Positions 30,937 to 40,471 of a stretch of 55,946 bases of DNA are shown here, in pieces. Below the pieces are notes generated by a model. The model had not been told where the DNA came from. It ran no database searches and worked only from the letters and a program-made list of their open reading frames with translations. Each line of letters starts with the position of its first letter. Positions within the stretch are counted from its first letter, which is position 1. The DNA comes from Stramenopiles sp. TOSAG23-2. Its lineage: Eukaryota; Sar. The translations under genes were made by a program, and so were the position numbers. Location: the NCBI GenBank assembly GCA_900128395.1, contig LT649259.1, positions 1 through 55,946 of the forward strand, read 5' to 3'.

Positions 30937-32427
30937 CTACAAAGCGTACGAACGAACGCCAAATGGGTTCATCCCTCCAACTTTTTTAATACTTTCCACC
31001 TCGTCGATCATACCACTATCACCACCACCACATTTAGAAAAGAAAACTTCTCCAGGTGATCGTCTGAATGATGAACTTAATGCCCTTATAACTAAACTAT
31101 GTCTTGCACCTTTCCTATGTGTATTTGTTCCATGAAATTGTTGGCATAAATTTAAAAAAGCAAAACCTGGACGGTGCGGTACAGTTGTATAACCTTTGGA
31201 CTTATTATTTACACCAATTCCAGCATTTTGAAACAGGACATCGCCACCTTGAAATGTACTACCTAAACATATATTCATACTGAATTCACAAATATCAATA
31301 TGAGTACGTAGATACGATTCACCAATACGTGCTTCTCCATGATTGTTTGGTACAACATGTAAAGAAAACGAATGAAAACTATCTACATCTAACCCACCCC
31401 ATAATGGGTATGCTATTTTTCCTAATGGTGCTAATATATATTTTACTAAAGCTTGGCTAAAATCAAATAAACCTATTTCACTTAAAACAACACCTGTCTG
31501 TGGACCACGTTTACGTCCAACATTATTTGGCAATCGTAATTCTTCATCTAAAAAAAAATGTTTTGCATTTTCAATTTCTTCAATAATGTTTTGAGATACA
31601 TTTAATTTTAAAATTGGAAATCGATAAACTTCTGTGCGAGTTTTTGTTAAAATTTTATTAAAATCATCGAATAACAATGCTTCTTGCATTTTTGGATGAA
31701 CAATGGACATTAAATCCTCTTTAGTTTTGATATCATATAAATATGTATGCAATCGATGTGATTTATATTTCCTAGCATTTTCTTGCCAATGTAATTTTGC
31801 TTCTTGGATTTCATCTTTTTCATCATTCCGAACATTATTAAATGCATCTGATAATAATTTATTCTCTTTAGCTATGGAGCCAATAGAATATTTTATTACA
31901 CGTACATATAATTTTGGTGGATTCGTATGTACTAAATTTGGCACAATAGTTGTTGGAAACAGTTTTTTGGTGCGAAAAAAATTTAATATATGATATCCTC
32001 CATGAGATGGAAATTTTAACGCAAATTGTTTCATATTGTCATTATTAATATCATCAGTAGCAGTTTCAAAACAAAAATAGTTTTCTTCATCTGCTAATGG
32101 TGTTGGTGGAACCATGAAATGCCAACTACGACTTGTTGAGCTGCGTATTGATATATATATACATGGATATTCTTTTGATACAATATTTACATTAAAATTA
32201 ATTGAAATATCTTTTTGATTTTTATCAACAATTGTTTTTGTAAAGCAAGTTTCATTGAATTTTTCTTGAAAATGTACTGTAAAATCGATATTGTTATCAT
32301 TATTTTGTAATTGATCATTTACAATTTGTGCATATCCTTCTGCATAACCAGATACAATAAATGGTAGAAATAAAAACACGGAAAATAATTGTATTACTAT
32401 TACTATTATCGTATTCATTAGTTTCAT
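30937..32427 (-). CDS. secreted or ER-lumenal 2OG-Fe(II) oxygenase (prolyl-4-hydroxylase superfamily)
   Basis: 496 residues, ATG at 32425-32427. It starts with a signal peptide (about residues 5-30, TIIVIVIQLFSVFLFLPFIV). Residues about 40-350 have no clear family. The double-stranded beta-helix is at about 355-455: H376-x-D378 in YLRTHIDICEFS, GGDVLFQNAG, then PGFAFLNLCQQFHGTNTH with distal His H432, and R442 in GARHSLVIRAL, giving the full Fe(II) and 2-oxoglutarate set. In this superfamily such enzymes hydroxylate protein side chains in the secretory pathway, but the substrate here is unknown. No KDEL-type ending is seen. CT-rich repeats (GA on the sense strand) follow the stop. Confidence 0.85.
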   Translation of the reverse strand: MKLMNTIIVIVIQLFSVFLFLPFIVSGYAEGYAQIVNDQLQNNDNNIDFTVHFQEKFNETCFTKTIVDKNQKDISINFNVNIVSKEYPCIYISIRSSTSRSWHFMVPPTPLADEENYFCFETATDDINNDNMKQFALKFPSHGGYHILNFFRTKKLFPTTIVPNLVHTNPPKLYVRVIKYSIGSIAKENKLLSDAFNNVRNDEKDEIQEAKLHWQENARKYKSHRLHTYLYDIKTKEDLMSIVHPKMQEALLFDDFNKILTKTRTEVYRFPILKLNVSQNIIEEIENAKHFFLDEELRLPNNVGRKRGPQTGVVLSEIGLFDFSQALVKYILAPLGKIAYPLWGGLDVDSFHSFSLHVVPNNHGEARIGESYLRTHIDICEFSMNICLGSTFQGGDVLFQNAGIGVNNKSKGYTTVPHRPGFAFLNLCQQFHGTNTHRKGARHSLVIRALSSSFRRSPGEVFFSKCGGGDSGMIDEVESIKKVGGMNPFGVRSYAL

Positions 32428-32988
32428 TTTCTTCTTATCCCTCTACCGTAGATAAAATCTTTGCCTATGAAAATGTTTCTTTTTCCCGCTTCTGTCGTTT
32501 CGAGCCACCACACATGTATATCATTTTACATTTGAAATAGTATATATATATATATATTTCTATGTCTTATGTACTTGCATTTCATGTGTGTGTGTGTGAT
32601 AAAGTTGTTTAAGTGTTTTACTTTATTAAGGGAACCGGGAGGAAGTCCAGAAGTCGGAGTGTCGGAGTTGAAAGTCATCAATCTTTACACACTATTAGTT
32701 CACAGTCAAACATTGGCACAAAATGTATTATAGCATACAAGGTACATACCATTGTGGGGAAATCGAATCGAATGAATAAACTACTAATAAAAATGAAATC
32801 ACCAACTTTTAACTAAAAAAAATATAATAATATTTATTGATAGACGACTACAGACACAGACTATAGTGATGATTGAAATCATCACAATTAAAAGTAAATT
32901 GTAGATTCTCTTCGTCTCTATCTCTCTTTTGCTTATTTTCTCAATCGCATTTGAATATATTACATATATATATATATATATAAAGAAG
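32428..32988. other. divergent promoter region (2OG oxygenase / MYB)
   Basis: Lies between divergently transcribed genes. (TA)n tracts sit at both ends: about 32539-32558 near the oxygenase start and about 32962-32982 immediately upstream of the MYB start. A GT microsatellite lies near 32586-32599. The short ORF at 32613-32816 shows no recognisable content. Confidence 0.55.
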
Positions 32989-35649
32989 ATGAAGCGGACG
33001 CCACCATCGCCTGCAAAATATTCACCATCTTTTCGTGCTGGAATTTCACCTAATAATGCACCGTTAAAAAGGCATGATAACCGTATATCACCTGCAACGG
33101 CTGGTATGAAATCTCGTGGTCCATCATGTCCAATTGAATCACATATGGCATTCCGTGGAAGTGCAAGTACATCAAGAAATCCAAATCGATCAGCCAGATT
33201 ATCCTCTAATCAAAAAGGCTTTTTAAGTGCTTTAGGTGGTGGTGTTAAAAAAAAAAATAATAATAATAGTAACAACAACAATAATAAAAAAAAAACATCC
33301 ATGGAACCACCGAAAATGCCATTAAGACGCCGTGTACGTATTAATTCAAGACCAAAAGGTAAAAATACTACAGCGACTGCAAATAGACCCATAAAAGCAT
33401 TGCCTGTCAATAACAATAATATTACCAGCGATAGTATGGTAATCGATAATGATAATGATATTACTACTGATAAAATTGCACAAAGCAAAGCTCGTGCTAC
33501 CTCGCCAATATTAGTTACAACTAATAATAACAATATGATGTCCTCCTCTGATAAAGTTCAAGCTGCGATGGCTACTTTGGATCAAAGCAGTTCGGCAAGA
33601 GGACCACAACGGCGGCGACCTACTCCAAAATGGACAAAGGAAGAGGATCGGAGGTTGAAAGAAGCTGTTAAAAATTTTGGACCAAAAAAGTGGAAAAAAA
33701 TAGCAGAATATATAGGCAATGATCGAACAGATACACAAGCTTTACATCGTTGGAATAAAGTTTTAAAACCTGGTTTAGTGAAAGGCCCGTGGACACCAGT
33801 GGAGGATAAGATAGTAGAAGATTTTGTAAATATGCATGGTATCGACAATGTGGTATGGTCTGAATTAGCTGAACATTTAGACGGGAGGTCAGGGAAGCAA
33901 TGTAGAGAAAGGTATTTTAATCATTTGGACCCATCAATTAAAAAAGGGAATTGGACGGAGGATGAAGACCGAATTATTTTTGAAGGGGAACGACGTATCG
34001 GTCATAAATGGAGTGAAATAGCAAAATTATTGCCTGGAAGGACTGAAAATGCAGTGAAAAATAGATGGTATTCTTCCGCTCGTAAAAAATGGTACGAAGT
34101 CCATCAGATGGACCCGCATAAAATTTCACCAAAACCATCGAGTGGATTGAAAAATAATCAATTTTCCACGCAAAACAGCGACAGTGATGATAATACTAGT
34201 GATATAAGTAGTACTGGTTCAAAAGATGGGGAGCGAAAGAAAAATATAAATCAATATTCATCAAAGCAACGACAAACAAAGCAACAACAGTCGCAACAGC
34301 AACAACAACGTTTACAACAACAGCAACAACAAGGGATGAAAAAAGAACAGCAATTGAAACAGCAGCAACAACAAATGAATCCAATGGCGTTTCAAGCTAT
34401 GATGATGCAAGCATGGATGGGGCAAATGATGGCTGCGCAAGCTATGCAACAAAAGAAAAATGGTGACAATAAAAATAGTAGCCAAGGAAATAACAAAGCT
34501 AGTAGTAACAACAATGGCAACAAGAATAATCAAAGTAGTAATAATACAAATAAAAACAACAAAAATGGCACGATAAAGTCACCAATGAATCCAAATATGA
34601 TGAATCCAATGATGATGATGATGATGCAACAACAACGTATGATGCAAATGCAACAAGCTCAACAACGACAGCAGCAGCAGCAACAACAAGGTGGTGGGAA
34701 AAAAAATGGAAATCCATCAAGTAATACAAATCGAACTAAGCAACGTTTATTAGTACCTGCCGGAATGCCCAAAATGCCTTTTTTCCCAATGATGCCAAAT
34801 CCAAATATGATGAATAAAAATATTAAACCAAATACGCAAAGTGGAAACAACCGTAATAAAACGGCGGCAGTGCAAAAAGTTAAAAAAGGTAATAATAACA
34901 AGAATAATAACAACAACAACAATGCTAATAACAATAATAATAAAGGCAAGAAACCAAAAGCAAGACGTAGAAAAGGTAAACCAAAATTAGGTTTACCAAA
35001 AAACATGGGTCAAATGCGTATTCCAAGTCCAATACAAAGTCCAACTAAATATGGTGATATGATGGACATTTTTGGAGATGGAGAAATGGATATGGATACA
35101 TATGCATTGATGAATGAGAAATTGATATCACCAACTGGACATAATTATAATAATAAACCAAAATCATCGACAGATTTATTTGGTGGAACGGATGATGGTT
35201 TTATGGATGATATAGCTTCTTTAAACCTTGAGAATGAACAGTTTTCGAAAATAGAAGATAATTTTGAATTAGCAGATGACTTTATTCAAAATCAAGGTGG
35301 TAATTTTTCTGACATGCAACAACAACCTGGTTCAAAAGAATTTTTAGAAGAAAATGAAAACAATAGCTTTTCATTACTGGATGAGTTTGATTCATTGGAT
35401 ATGGACGCTGCACTTGAGTTAGATGCGCAACCAAGAAAAGCTGGAAATAGCTTACGTAAACCAAAGCTAAAAATCGGGACTAGTGGTTCCAATCGTGTTC
35501 CAAGGCATAATGCTCAAACCGCAAATGCTTTTAATATACCAGATGAAGCTTCTCCATGGACTCAAAGTGCAAATTGGATTATGAAAAATAATGATGGTGA
35601 AGATGGAGATTTATCAAGCATTAGTGATTTTGGAGGCTCGGATCGATAG
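32989..35649 (+). CDS. three-repeat MYB (R1R2R3) transcription factor with Q/N-rich C terminus
   Basis: 886 residues from the ATG at 32989; the in-frame extension upstream starts only at TTG and encodes a (TA)n tract. Three consecutive MYB repeats span about 212-368: R1 KWTKEEDRRLKEAV...W...TQALHRW, R2 GPWTPVEDKIVEDFV...VWSELAEHL...QCRERYFNHLDP, R3 GNWTEDEDRIIFEGERRIG...KWSEIAKLLPGRTENAVKNRW. This c-Myb/3R-MYB arrangement binds MYB-core/MSA-type DNA, and in plants and animals it acts on cell-cycle genes. The region after 400 is rich in Gln, Asn and Met homopolymers, and the last 180 residues are acidic (DDGFMDDIASLNLENE), as in an activation domain. The N terminus is basic. Nuclear location is expected. 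Confidence 0.93.
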   Translation: MKRTPPSPAKYSPSFRAGISPNNAPLKRHDNRISPATAGMKSRGPSCPIESHMAFRGSASTSRNPNRSARLSSNQKGFLSALGGGVKKKNNNNSNNNNNKKKTSMEPPKMPLRRRVRINSRPKGKNTTATANRPIKALPVNNNNITSDSMVIDNDNDITTDKIAQSKARATSPILVTTNNNNMMSSSDKVQAAMATLDQSSSARGPQRRRPTPKWTKEEDRRLKEAVKNFGPKKWKKIAEYIGNDRTDTQALHRWNKVLKPGLVKGPWTPVEDKIVEDFVNMHGIDNVVWSELAEHLDGRSGKQCRERYFNHLDPSIKKGNWTEDEDRIIFEGERRIGHKWSEIAKLLPGRTENAVKNRWYSSARKKWYEVHQMDPHKISPKPSSGLKNNQFSTQNSDSDDNTSDISSTGSKDGERKKNINQYSSKQRQTKQQQSQQQQQRLQQQQQQGMKKEQQLKQQQQQMNPMAFQAMMMQAWMGQMMAAQAMQQKKNGDNKNSSQGNNKASSNNNGNKNNQSSNNTNKNNKNGTIKSPMNPNMMNPMMMMMMQQQRMMQMQQAQQRQQQQQQQGGGKKNGNPSSNTNRTKQRLLVPAGMPKMPFFPMMPNPNMMNKNIKPNTQSGNNRNKTAAVQKVKKGNNNKNNNNNNNANNNNNKGKKPKARRRKGKPKLGLPKNMGQMRIPSPIQSPTKYGDMMDIFGDGEMDMDTYALMNEKLISPTGHNYNNKPKSSTDLFGGTDDGFMDDIASLNLENEQFSKIEDNFELADDFIQNQGGNFSDMQQQPGSKEFLEENENNSFSLLDEFDSLDMDAALELDAQPRKAGNSLRKPKLKIGTSGSNRVPRHNAQTANAFNIPDEASPWTQSANWIMKNNDGEDGDLSSISDFGGSDR

Positions 35650-36080
35650 ATTAAAAAGTGTGTGTGTGTTTGCGTGATAATATGATGATGTGTGTGTGTG
35701 TATTTTAAAAATTGGACGGGAAGTAAATGGAAGTTTTCAAGCACATATAATATTATTAAAAAAAACGATCAAGTCAAAACTGTTTAAATCTCTCTTGACT
35801 CATCAAACACTACGAGTATTTTTTTATTTTAATTTCTAGTTTCTAGTACGTATATAGGAATTGTCATGTGGGTAGAAAAAATAAAAAAATTTAAAATTAC
35901 GCGTTACACTTTTTTTAATTTATTATACTCGTAAAATTTATAAAATATGATATCAAACTTAACATACCGAAGGTCGTAAAAAGAATTTCAAAAATAAATA
36001 CACACACATCTTTTTGTTTAAACTTGTGCGATTACAAGTTTTACAAAACAACATCTCTTCTTTTCAGTACCTTCACTCTC
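35650..36080. other. convergent 3' intergenic region
   Basis: Lies between the stops of the MYB gene (+) and the orphan membrane protein (-). GT repeats follow the MYB stop, and a GAGAGAG tract follows the other stop on its sense strand. Otherwise it is AT-rich. Nothing else seen. Confidence 0.55.
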
Positions 36081-37487
36081 TCATTCGTATCGTATTGCCA
36101 CACCAGTAAAACAACAGCAACATTGAAAACATTCTCGTATAAATACGTATATGAACGATATGCTATTTAAAAATGATTGTAAAAAATAACCAAGGCCTAT
36201 TCCAAACGATAAATTATTCAAATTTGGGAAAAGTAATGGAAGTAATAATATGAAGCTTTCATATTTAGCAGGTAACAAACCAGGATACTTTAATTGTTGT
36301 GATAATCTTGCAAGAAAAAATATTATCCAAACAAGGACGGTTTTTAACATATGCATTATACTGAAATATTGTATTTGTTCACGTAAATACAATAATCTCA
36401 AATTTACAAATGAAATCGAATCATTGTTACTACTACTACTACTATTAACTATTATTAAATTAGATATTCTTAATCTAAAATCTAATGTCAATTCAGGGAA
36501 AATGATCAACAATGAAGTAAAAAATTTTAGCATCGAAAACATTGATGCATTCCATGCTATATATAACATCCATATTGATAGAATTAAATACGACGCGTTT
36601 GCCTTTCGTCTATTTTTACGCCTAGTAGCTGCAAAAAGAACGATGATTAAAATTAAACATAATAATCGAAAAATCGGATGCAATCGATGCATTGATAATA
36701 TACTATATGTCAATCCCAAAAAGAACAACAACATTGATCCAATCGACCATATGGAAAATAAATAATTATAGGTCAACTTATGTTCCATCTCACGCACTGC
36801 GCATATGACAAATAAATCAGCAACACAAAGAAAATCATTTCCTAAATTCAAATCTATGTAACCGCTACGATGTATTAATTGATGAGAACATTCTGCCATT
36901 ACGCTAGCTTTACCAAATCGTTCCGATCTTTGTTGTATGTTCATTTTTAAAAATAAAGCAGCTGTTTCATGCCACTCTGGCTGTATTGGGGCACCAATTG
37001 TTGCAATAAATAACGACGAGACACCAGCCATAAAATCTTTATTACTAATCAATTTATTTATAACAATAGATTCAACTTGTGGAAAATTTAATGAAAGGTG
37101 ATCAATACCATCTATTTTCCTTAGCTCGAATAATATTGCTCTAGTGATCCGTTTTGTATTTAATTTTTTTGTTAAGTTTCTTTTTCTATATGTTGGCATT
37201 CGCATCCACCAATTTCTGGTTTCTTTTTTTGATTGGTAACCAAGAACAGTATCTTGCGCGTAAAGGTCTGCTAGTGGCATGGGAGATAATGGTGTTGGCG
37301 GTGACGTTGTTGTTGTAGTTGTTGCTGTTAATGCCGAGGATGATGTTGATGGTAAAGATGACGCGTTGATATTATTATTCTGTACATGATTGCTATTATT
37401 TGTTGTTAACGGTGGTGGTGAAGGTGGTGGTGGTGGAGATGAATGTTTCGATGATGACAATGGTAGTTTTTGTCTTTGTCGTCTCAT
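36081..37487 (-). CDS. multi-pass membrane protein, unknown family, with Pro/Ser/Thr-rich N terminus
   Basis: 468 residues, ATG at 37485-37487. Residues 1-70 are low complexity (Pro runs, Asn, Thr runs). Residues about 75-235 are soluble and conserved-looking (DTVLGYQSKKETRNWWMRMP, VSSLFIATIGAPIQPEWHETAAL, ERFGKASVMAECSHQLI). From about 240 there are five or six hydrophobic segments, including YNYLFSIWSIGSMLLFFLGL, LLCLILIIVLFAATRR, SYLILSIWMLYIAW and MLKTVLVWIIFFLARL, and it ends in a Cys cluster (FQCCCCF). I considered a peroxin-like membrane protein but found no RING or other marker. Function unknown. Confidence 0.75.
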   Translation of the reverse strand: MRRQRQKLPLSSSKHSSPPPPPSPPPLTTNNSNHVQNNNINASSLPSTSSSALTATTTTTTSPPTPLSPMPLADLYAQDTVLGYQSKKETRNWWMRMPTYRKRNLTKKLNTKRITRAILFELRKIDGIDHLSLNFPQVESIVINKLISNKDFMAGVSSLFIATIGAPIQPEWHETAALFLKMNIQQRSERFGKASVMAECSHQLIHRSGYIDLNLGNDFLCVADLFVICAVREMEHKLTYNYLFSIWSIGSMLLFFLGLTYSILSMHRLHPIFRLLCLILIIVLFAATRRKNRRKANASYLILSIWMLYIAWNASMFSMLKFFTSLLIIFPELTLDFRLRISNLIIVNSSSSSNNDSISFVNLRLLYLREQIQYFSIMHMLKTVLVWIIFFLARLSQQLKYPGLLPAKYESFILLLPLLFPNLNNLSFGIGLGYFLQSFLNSISFIYVFIRECFQCCCCFTGVAIRYE

Positions 37488-38489
37488 ATAACTGATTGGA
37501 CGTCGCTGTAAGATGGATAAGAGTTTTATACAATGTTTATACTATATGAGATTGTTTGTTTTGTTGATTCCATCATATGTGATGTGTGTTCGATACATCA
37601 GAAATGTGTTCATAAACTATATTAATTATTGTAAAGGTGTATTAATTATTTACTAAATTTTACAAGTATTAATACATCATTTTACACACTACATACACAC
37701 CAAAAATCCAAAAATAGCCAATAGTTATTTTGATGAATAAACTAAGAATATCCGATTTTTTGTAATATCCAATACCTCTCTATCAAATATACATAAATTA
37801 GTATACTCAATTAGTACTTAAATTAACTGCCGTTTTGAAATCCACTAATAATCCTTCTCATTTACAAGGCAGTTGCAATCACAGGAATGATAAAAAAATG
37901 CCAGAAATATTATAGAGAATTAGAATGGGCATACCAAAGGGGCAAAACAAAAAAGCGTTCAAATAGGAGCATAAGGATATAGGAGTATGAAAATCACGTA
38001 CTTAAACTATCATCCATCGACCATGACAGTAAACACACAAGAAAAATAAAAAATTGTTTCAAGCGTCATCTGGATAAATCAGGATTTGCCACAAATATAA
38101 CAACAAACTACGAGACTATTTACATGTATCCTACATGTATTAATAATAATTCAGCAAGGATATTTGATAATATCCGGTATTATATCTTAATCTGGATATT
38201 AATGCTACCTGGTATTAATAATAGGGAATGACATTTACTACTATATACTACTAAAACCACGTAATACCCTATTAGGAGAATATACTCGTATTTGCATCTT
38301 GGTTTTTTATGGTTGAAGTAGTGATGTTTTCACCACAGAAAATTAATTTACAACGATACAGCATTGAAAATAATATAAATAATATTATTATATATCCTTA
38401 CTGAACATAATAATAATAGAAATATATATACTACACATACATTATATATAACATATATAATATAATGAATGCATAGGCTCATATTGCAT

Positions 38490-38521
<32 letters not shown>

Positions 38522-38584
38522 TATACATTATATATCATTTAGTAACGAAAGACAAATTAAACTTGTAATCTATTTTGCGTCATT
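37488..38584. other. divergent intergenic region
   Basis: About 1.1 kb between the orphan membrane protein (-) and the RRM gene (+). It holds a TACCTGGTA palindrome at 38206-38214 and a long (TA)n tract at about 38497-38520, 65 bp upstream of the RRM start. No gene or repeat family recognised. Confidence 0.5.
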
Positions 38585-39913
38585 ATGAGCATGAATGATA
38601 ATAGTGTTGACAAAAAACAAGATGTTAATAGATGGAGTACAAATAATAATGATTCATCTACTACTTCAACAACTAAAGTAACAAAGAAGAAAAATAGTAT
38701 TATCAACGACGATAATTATGATAGCGGTATGATCAAGACTTTCAACAATGATGGTAATTTTGATCAAGGGGCATTTAACAACGCTATGTCAATGCATGCG
38801 ATGCAAATGCAACAACAACAACAACAACAACAATATGCGGCATGGGCATTAGCACAACAACAAATCCAAGCGGCACAATTTAGCTCAGCACCTCTTAGTC
38901 CAAATGCAAATGTATTTACTCAACAAATGCAAGGCGGATATTCGCCACCTCGACATTATTACAATGGCAACAGTGGCATCTTGGATCCACAACAAGTAAA
39001 AATGGCAGGCTTGACAAATATGTACGGCAATATGAATATGTCCCGACAAGAAACTCTGAATCAAGGTGTACGAGCAGGTATTGCCATCGCAAATGTTTTT
39101 GCAGCTAGTCAACAGCAACAACAACAATCGATGGGTCCTCACTCACCACATCATCATCAACAGTCGTTTCATCAACCAGTATATCCATTGCCAGGAAATC
39201 CAGGTCCGCCGATACAGACTGGGGCAAAAGCAGCTGGTCCGAAAAATTGCAATTTATTCATCTTTCATTTACCCAATGAATGTACGAACCAACAGTTGTA
39301 TGATTTGTTCCGCCCATATGGTAATATTATAAGTGTTAGGATAATGATTAATAATGCAACTGGTCGTAGTCGAGGTTTTGGATTTGTTAGTTATGAAGAT
39401 CAAAACGCTGCAGATACTGCTATCAGACAAATGAATGGAGTGGCATTAGGAGGGAAAAAATTAAAAGTGCAACTAAAAGCCGATAAACGTGCTAATAATC
39501 GTAACCACCGTAATAGCCATCACGGTAACCACAACAACAGAAAACCTTTCCATCATAAAAGAAATAATAGTAGGGGAGGTAAAAGTAATAATCAACGAGC
39601 ATCCAATAATAAAAATAGCAAAAGTCAACAACAAGGCAACAATGATGACAAGCGAGAAAAAGGCCAACAAAATATGAATTACCGCCAACAACAAGAACAA
39701 CAAAATACTGCATTAATAGAAGATGAATTAAACAAAAAAATTGACGATGAAGCAAAGTTTGTTAGAGATGTTGGTATACATACTGACAAAAATATTGATG
39801 TAGTAGAAGATGAAGATCAAGCAAAAAGTATTGATAGTGCAGCAACAACTACAACAACAGAAGATGATGAAGATGTCAATGTTAGAATCAAATTTGTACA
39901 AGAAGTAAAATAA
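38585..39913 (+). CDS. single-RRM RNA-binding protein, CELF/Bruno RRM3-like
   Basis: 442 residues. The N-terminal 210 residues are Gln/Asn/Met-rich with a QQQ run. One RRM lies at about 217-302: GPKNCNLFIFHLPNECTNQQL (RNP2 LFIFHL), GNIISVRIMI, SRGFGFVSYED (RNP1), AADTAIRQMNGVALGGKKLKVQLK. The wording NLFIFHLP...LFRPYGNIISV...MNG...KKLKVQLK is that of the third RRM of CELF/Bruno proteins, which control splicing and translation by binding U/G-rich RNA. Here RRM1 and RRM2 are absent. The C terminus is basic and Asn/His-rich, then acidic. GA repeats lie 120-150 bp after the stop. Confidence 0.9.
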   Translation: MSMNDNSVDKKQDVNRWSTNNNDSSTTSTTKVTKKKNSIINDDNYDSGMIKTFNNDGNFDQGAFNNAMSMHAMQMQQQQQQQQYAAWALAQQQIQAAQFSSAPLSPNANVFTQQMQGGYSPPRHYYNGNSGILDPQQVKMAGLTNMYGNMNMSRQETLNQGVRAGIAIANVFAASQQQQQQSMGPHSPHHHQQSFHQPVYPLPGNPGPPIQTGAKAAGPKNCNLFIFHLPNECTNQQLYDLFRPYGNIISVRIMINNATGRSRGFGFVSYEDQNAADTAIRQMNGVALGGKKLKVQLKADKRANNRNHRNSHHGNHNNRKPFHHKRNNSRGGKSNNQRASNNKNSKSQQQGNNDDKREKGQQNMNYRQQQEQQNTALIEDELNKKIDDEAKFVRDVGIHTDKNIDVVEDEDQAKSIDSAATTTTTEDDEDVNVRIKFVQEVK

Positions 39914-40126
39914 AGAAAATGTACACACAGCAGTGTCGTACATAAAAGTAAAAAATATATACGCAGAAAAAAGAAAACACAAATGGTATACATAGTATTT
40001 AGAAAAAATAAAACAAGATAAAAAAACCAAAAGAAAAAAAAAGAGAGAGAGTGAGGAGAAGAGAGAGTGTTTACAAATTTTTTGGAATAATGGAATAATT
40101 ATTTATGTGAATTAAAGGCCCTCCAG

Positions 40127-40471
40127 CCCTCTAAACCGTGTCAAAAATGTACAAACCGTGCAAAAAATGTACACTTCATAAAATAACAAAATAACACCAT
40201 TCACTATGGGAAATAGGTATATATCGTTTTCTAAAATACCAATTTTATTTTTCATATATTTGGAAAAATTAGCAAATATCCGAAAATATAGAAAAAAATA
40301 TGAATATTTTATATATCGTTTTCTAAAATACCAATTTTATTTTTCATATATTTGGAAAAAATAGCAAATATCCGAAAATATAGAAAAAAATATGAATATT
40401 TCCCCCATAGTGAATAGTGTTAAGTGTACATTTTTTGCACGGTTTGTACATTTTTGACACGGTTTAGAGGG
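40127..40471. mobile_element. 345-bp MITE-like element with perfect 50-bp terminal inverted repeats
   Basis: Left end 40127-40176 (starting CCCTCTAAACCGTGTCAAAA) is the exact reverse complement of right end 40422-40471. Weaker complementarity continues inwards (cattcactatggg against cccccatagtgaatag). The interior is AT-rich and contains a 92-bp direct duplication (40219-40310 and 40311-40402). It has no coding capacity, so it would need a transposase from elsewhere. I see no convincing target-site duplication: flanks read ctccag and tagcac. A relative lies near 740-812. Confidence 0.85.

Noticed and set aside
36250-36765. 171-residue ORF antisense to the orphan membrane protein
   Set aside because: Shadow of the minus-strand gene; composition reflects the complement of hydrophobic codons.
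36081-37487. Peroxin (PEX2/10/12-like) assignment
   Set aside because: Several membrane helices but no C-terminal RING finger or other family marker; left as unknown.
40127-40471. TA target-site duplication around the MITE (Tc1/mariner type)
   Set aside because: The right flank starts TA but the left flank ends CCAG, so no matching duplication is visible and no superfamily is assigned.
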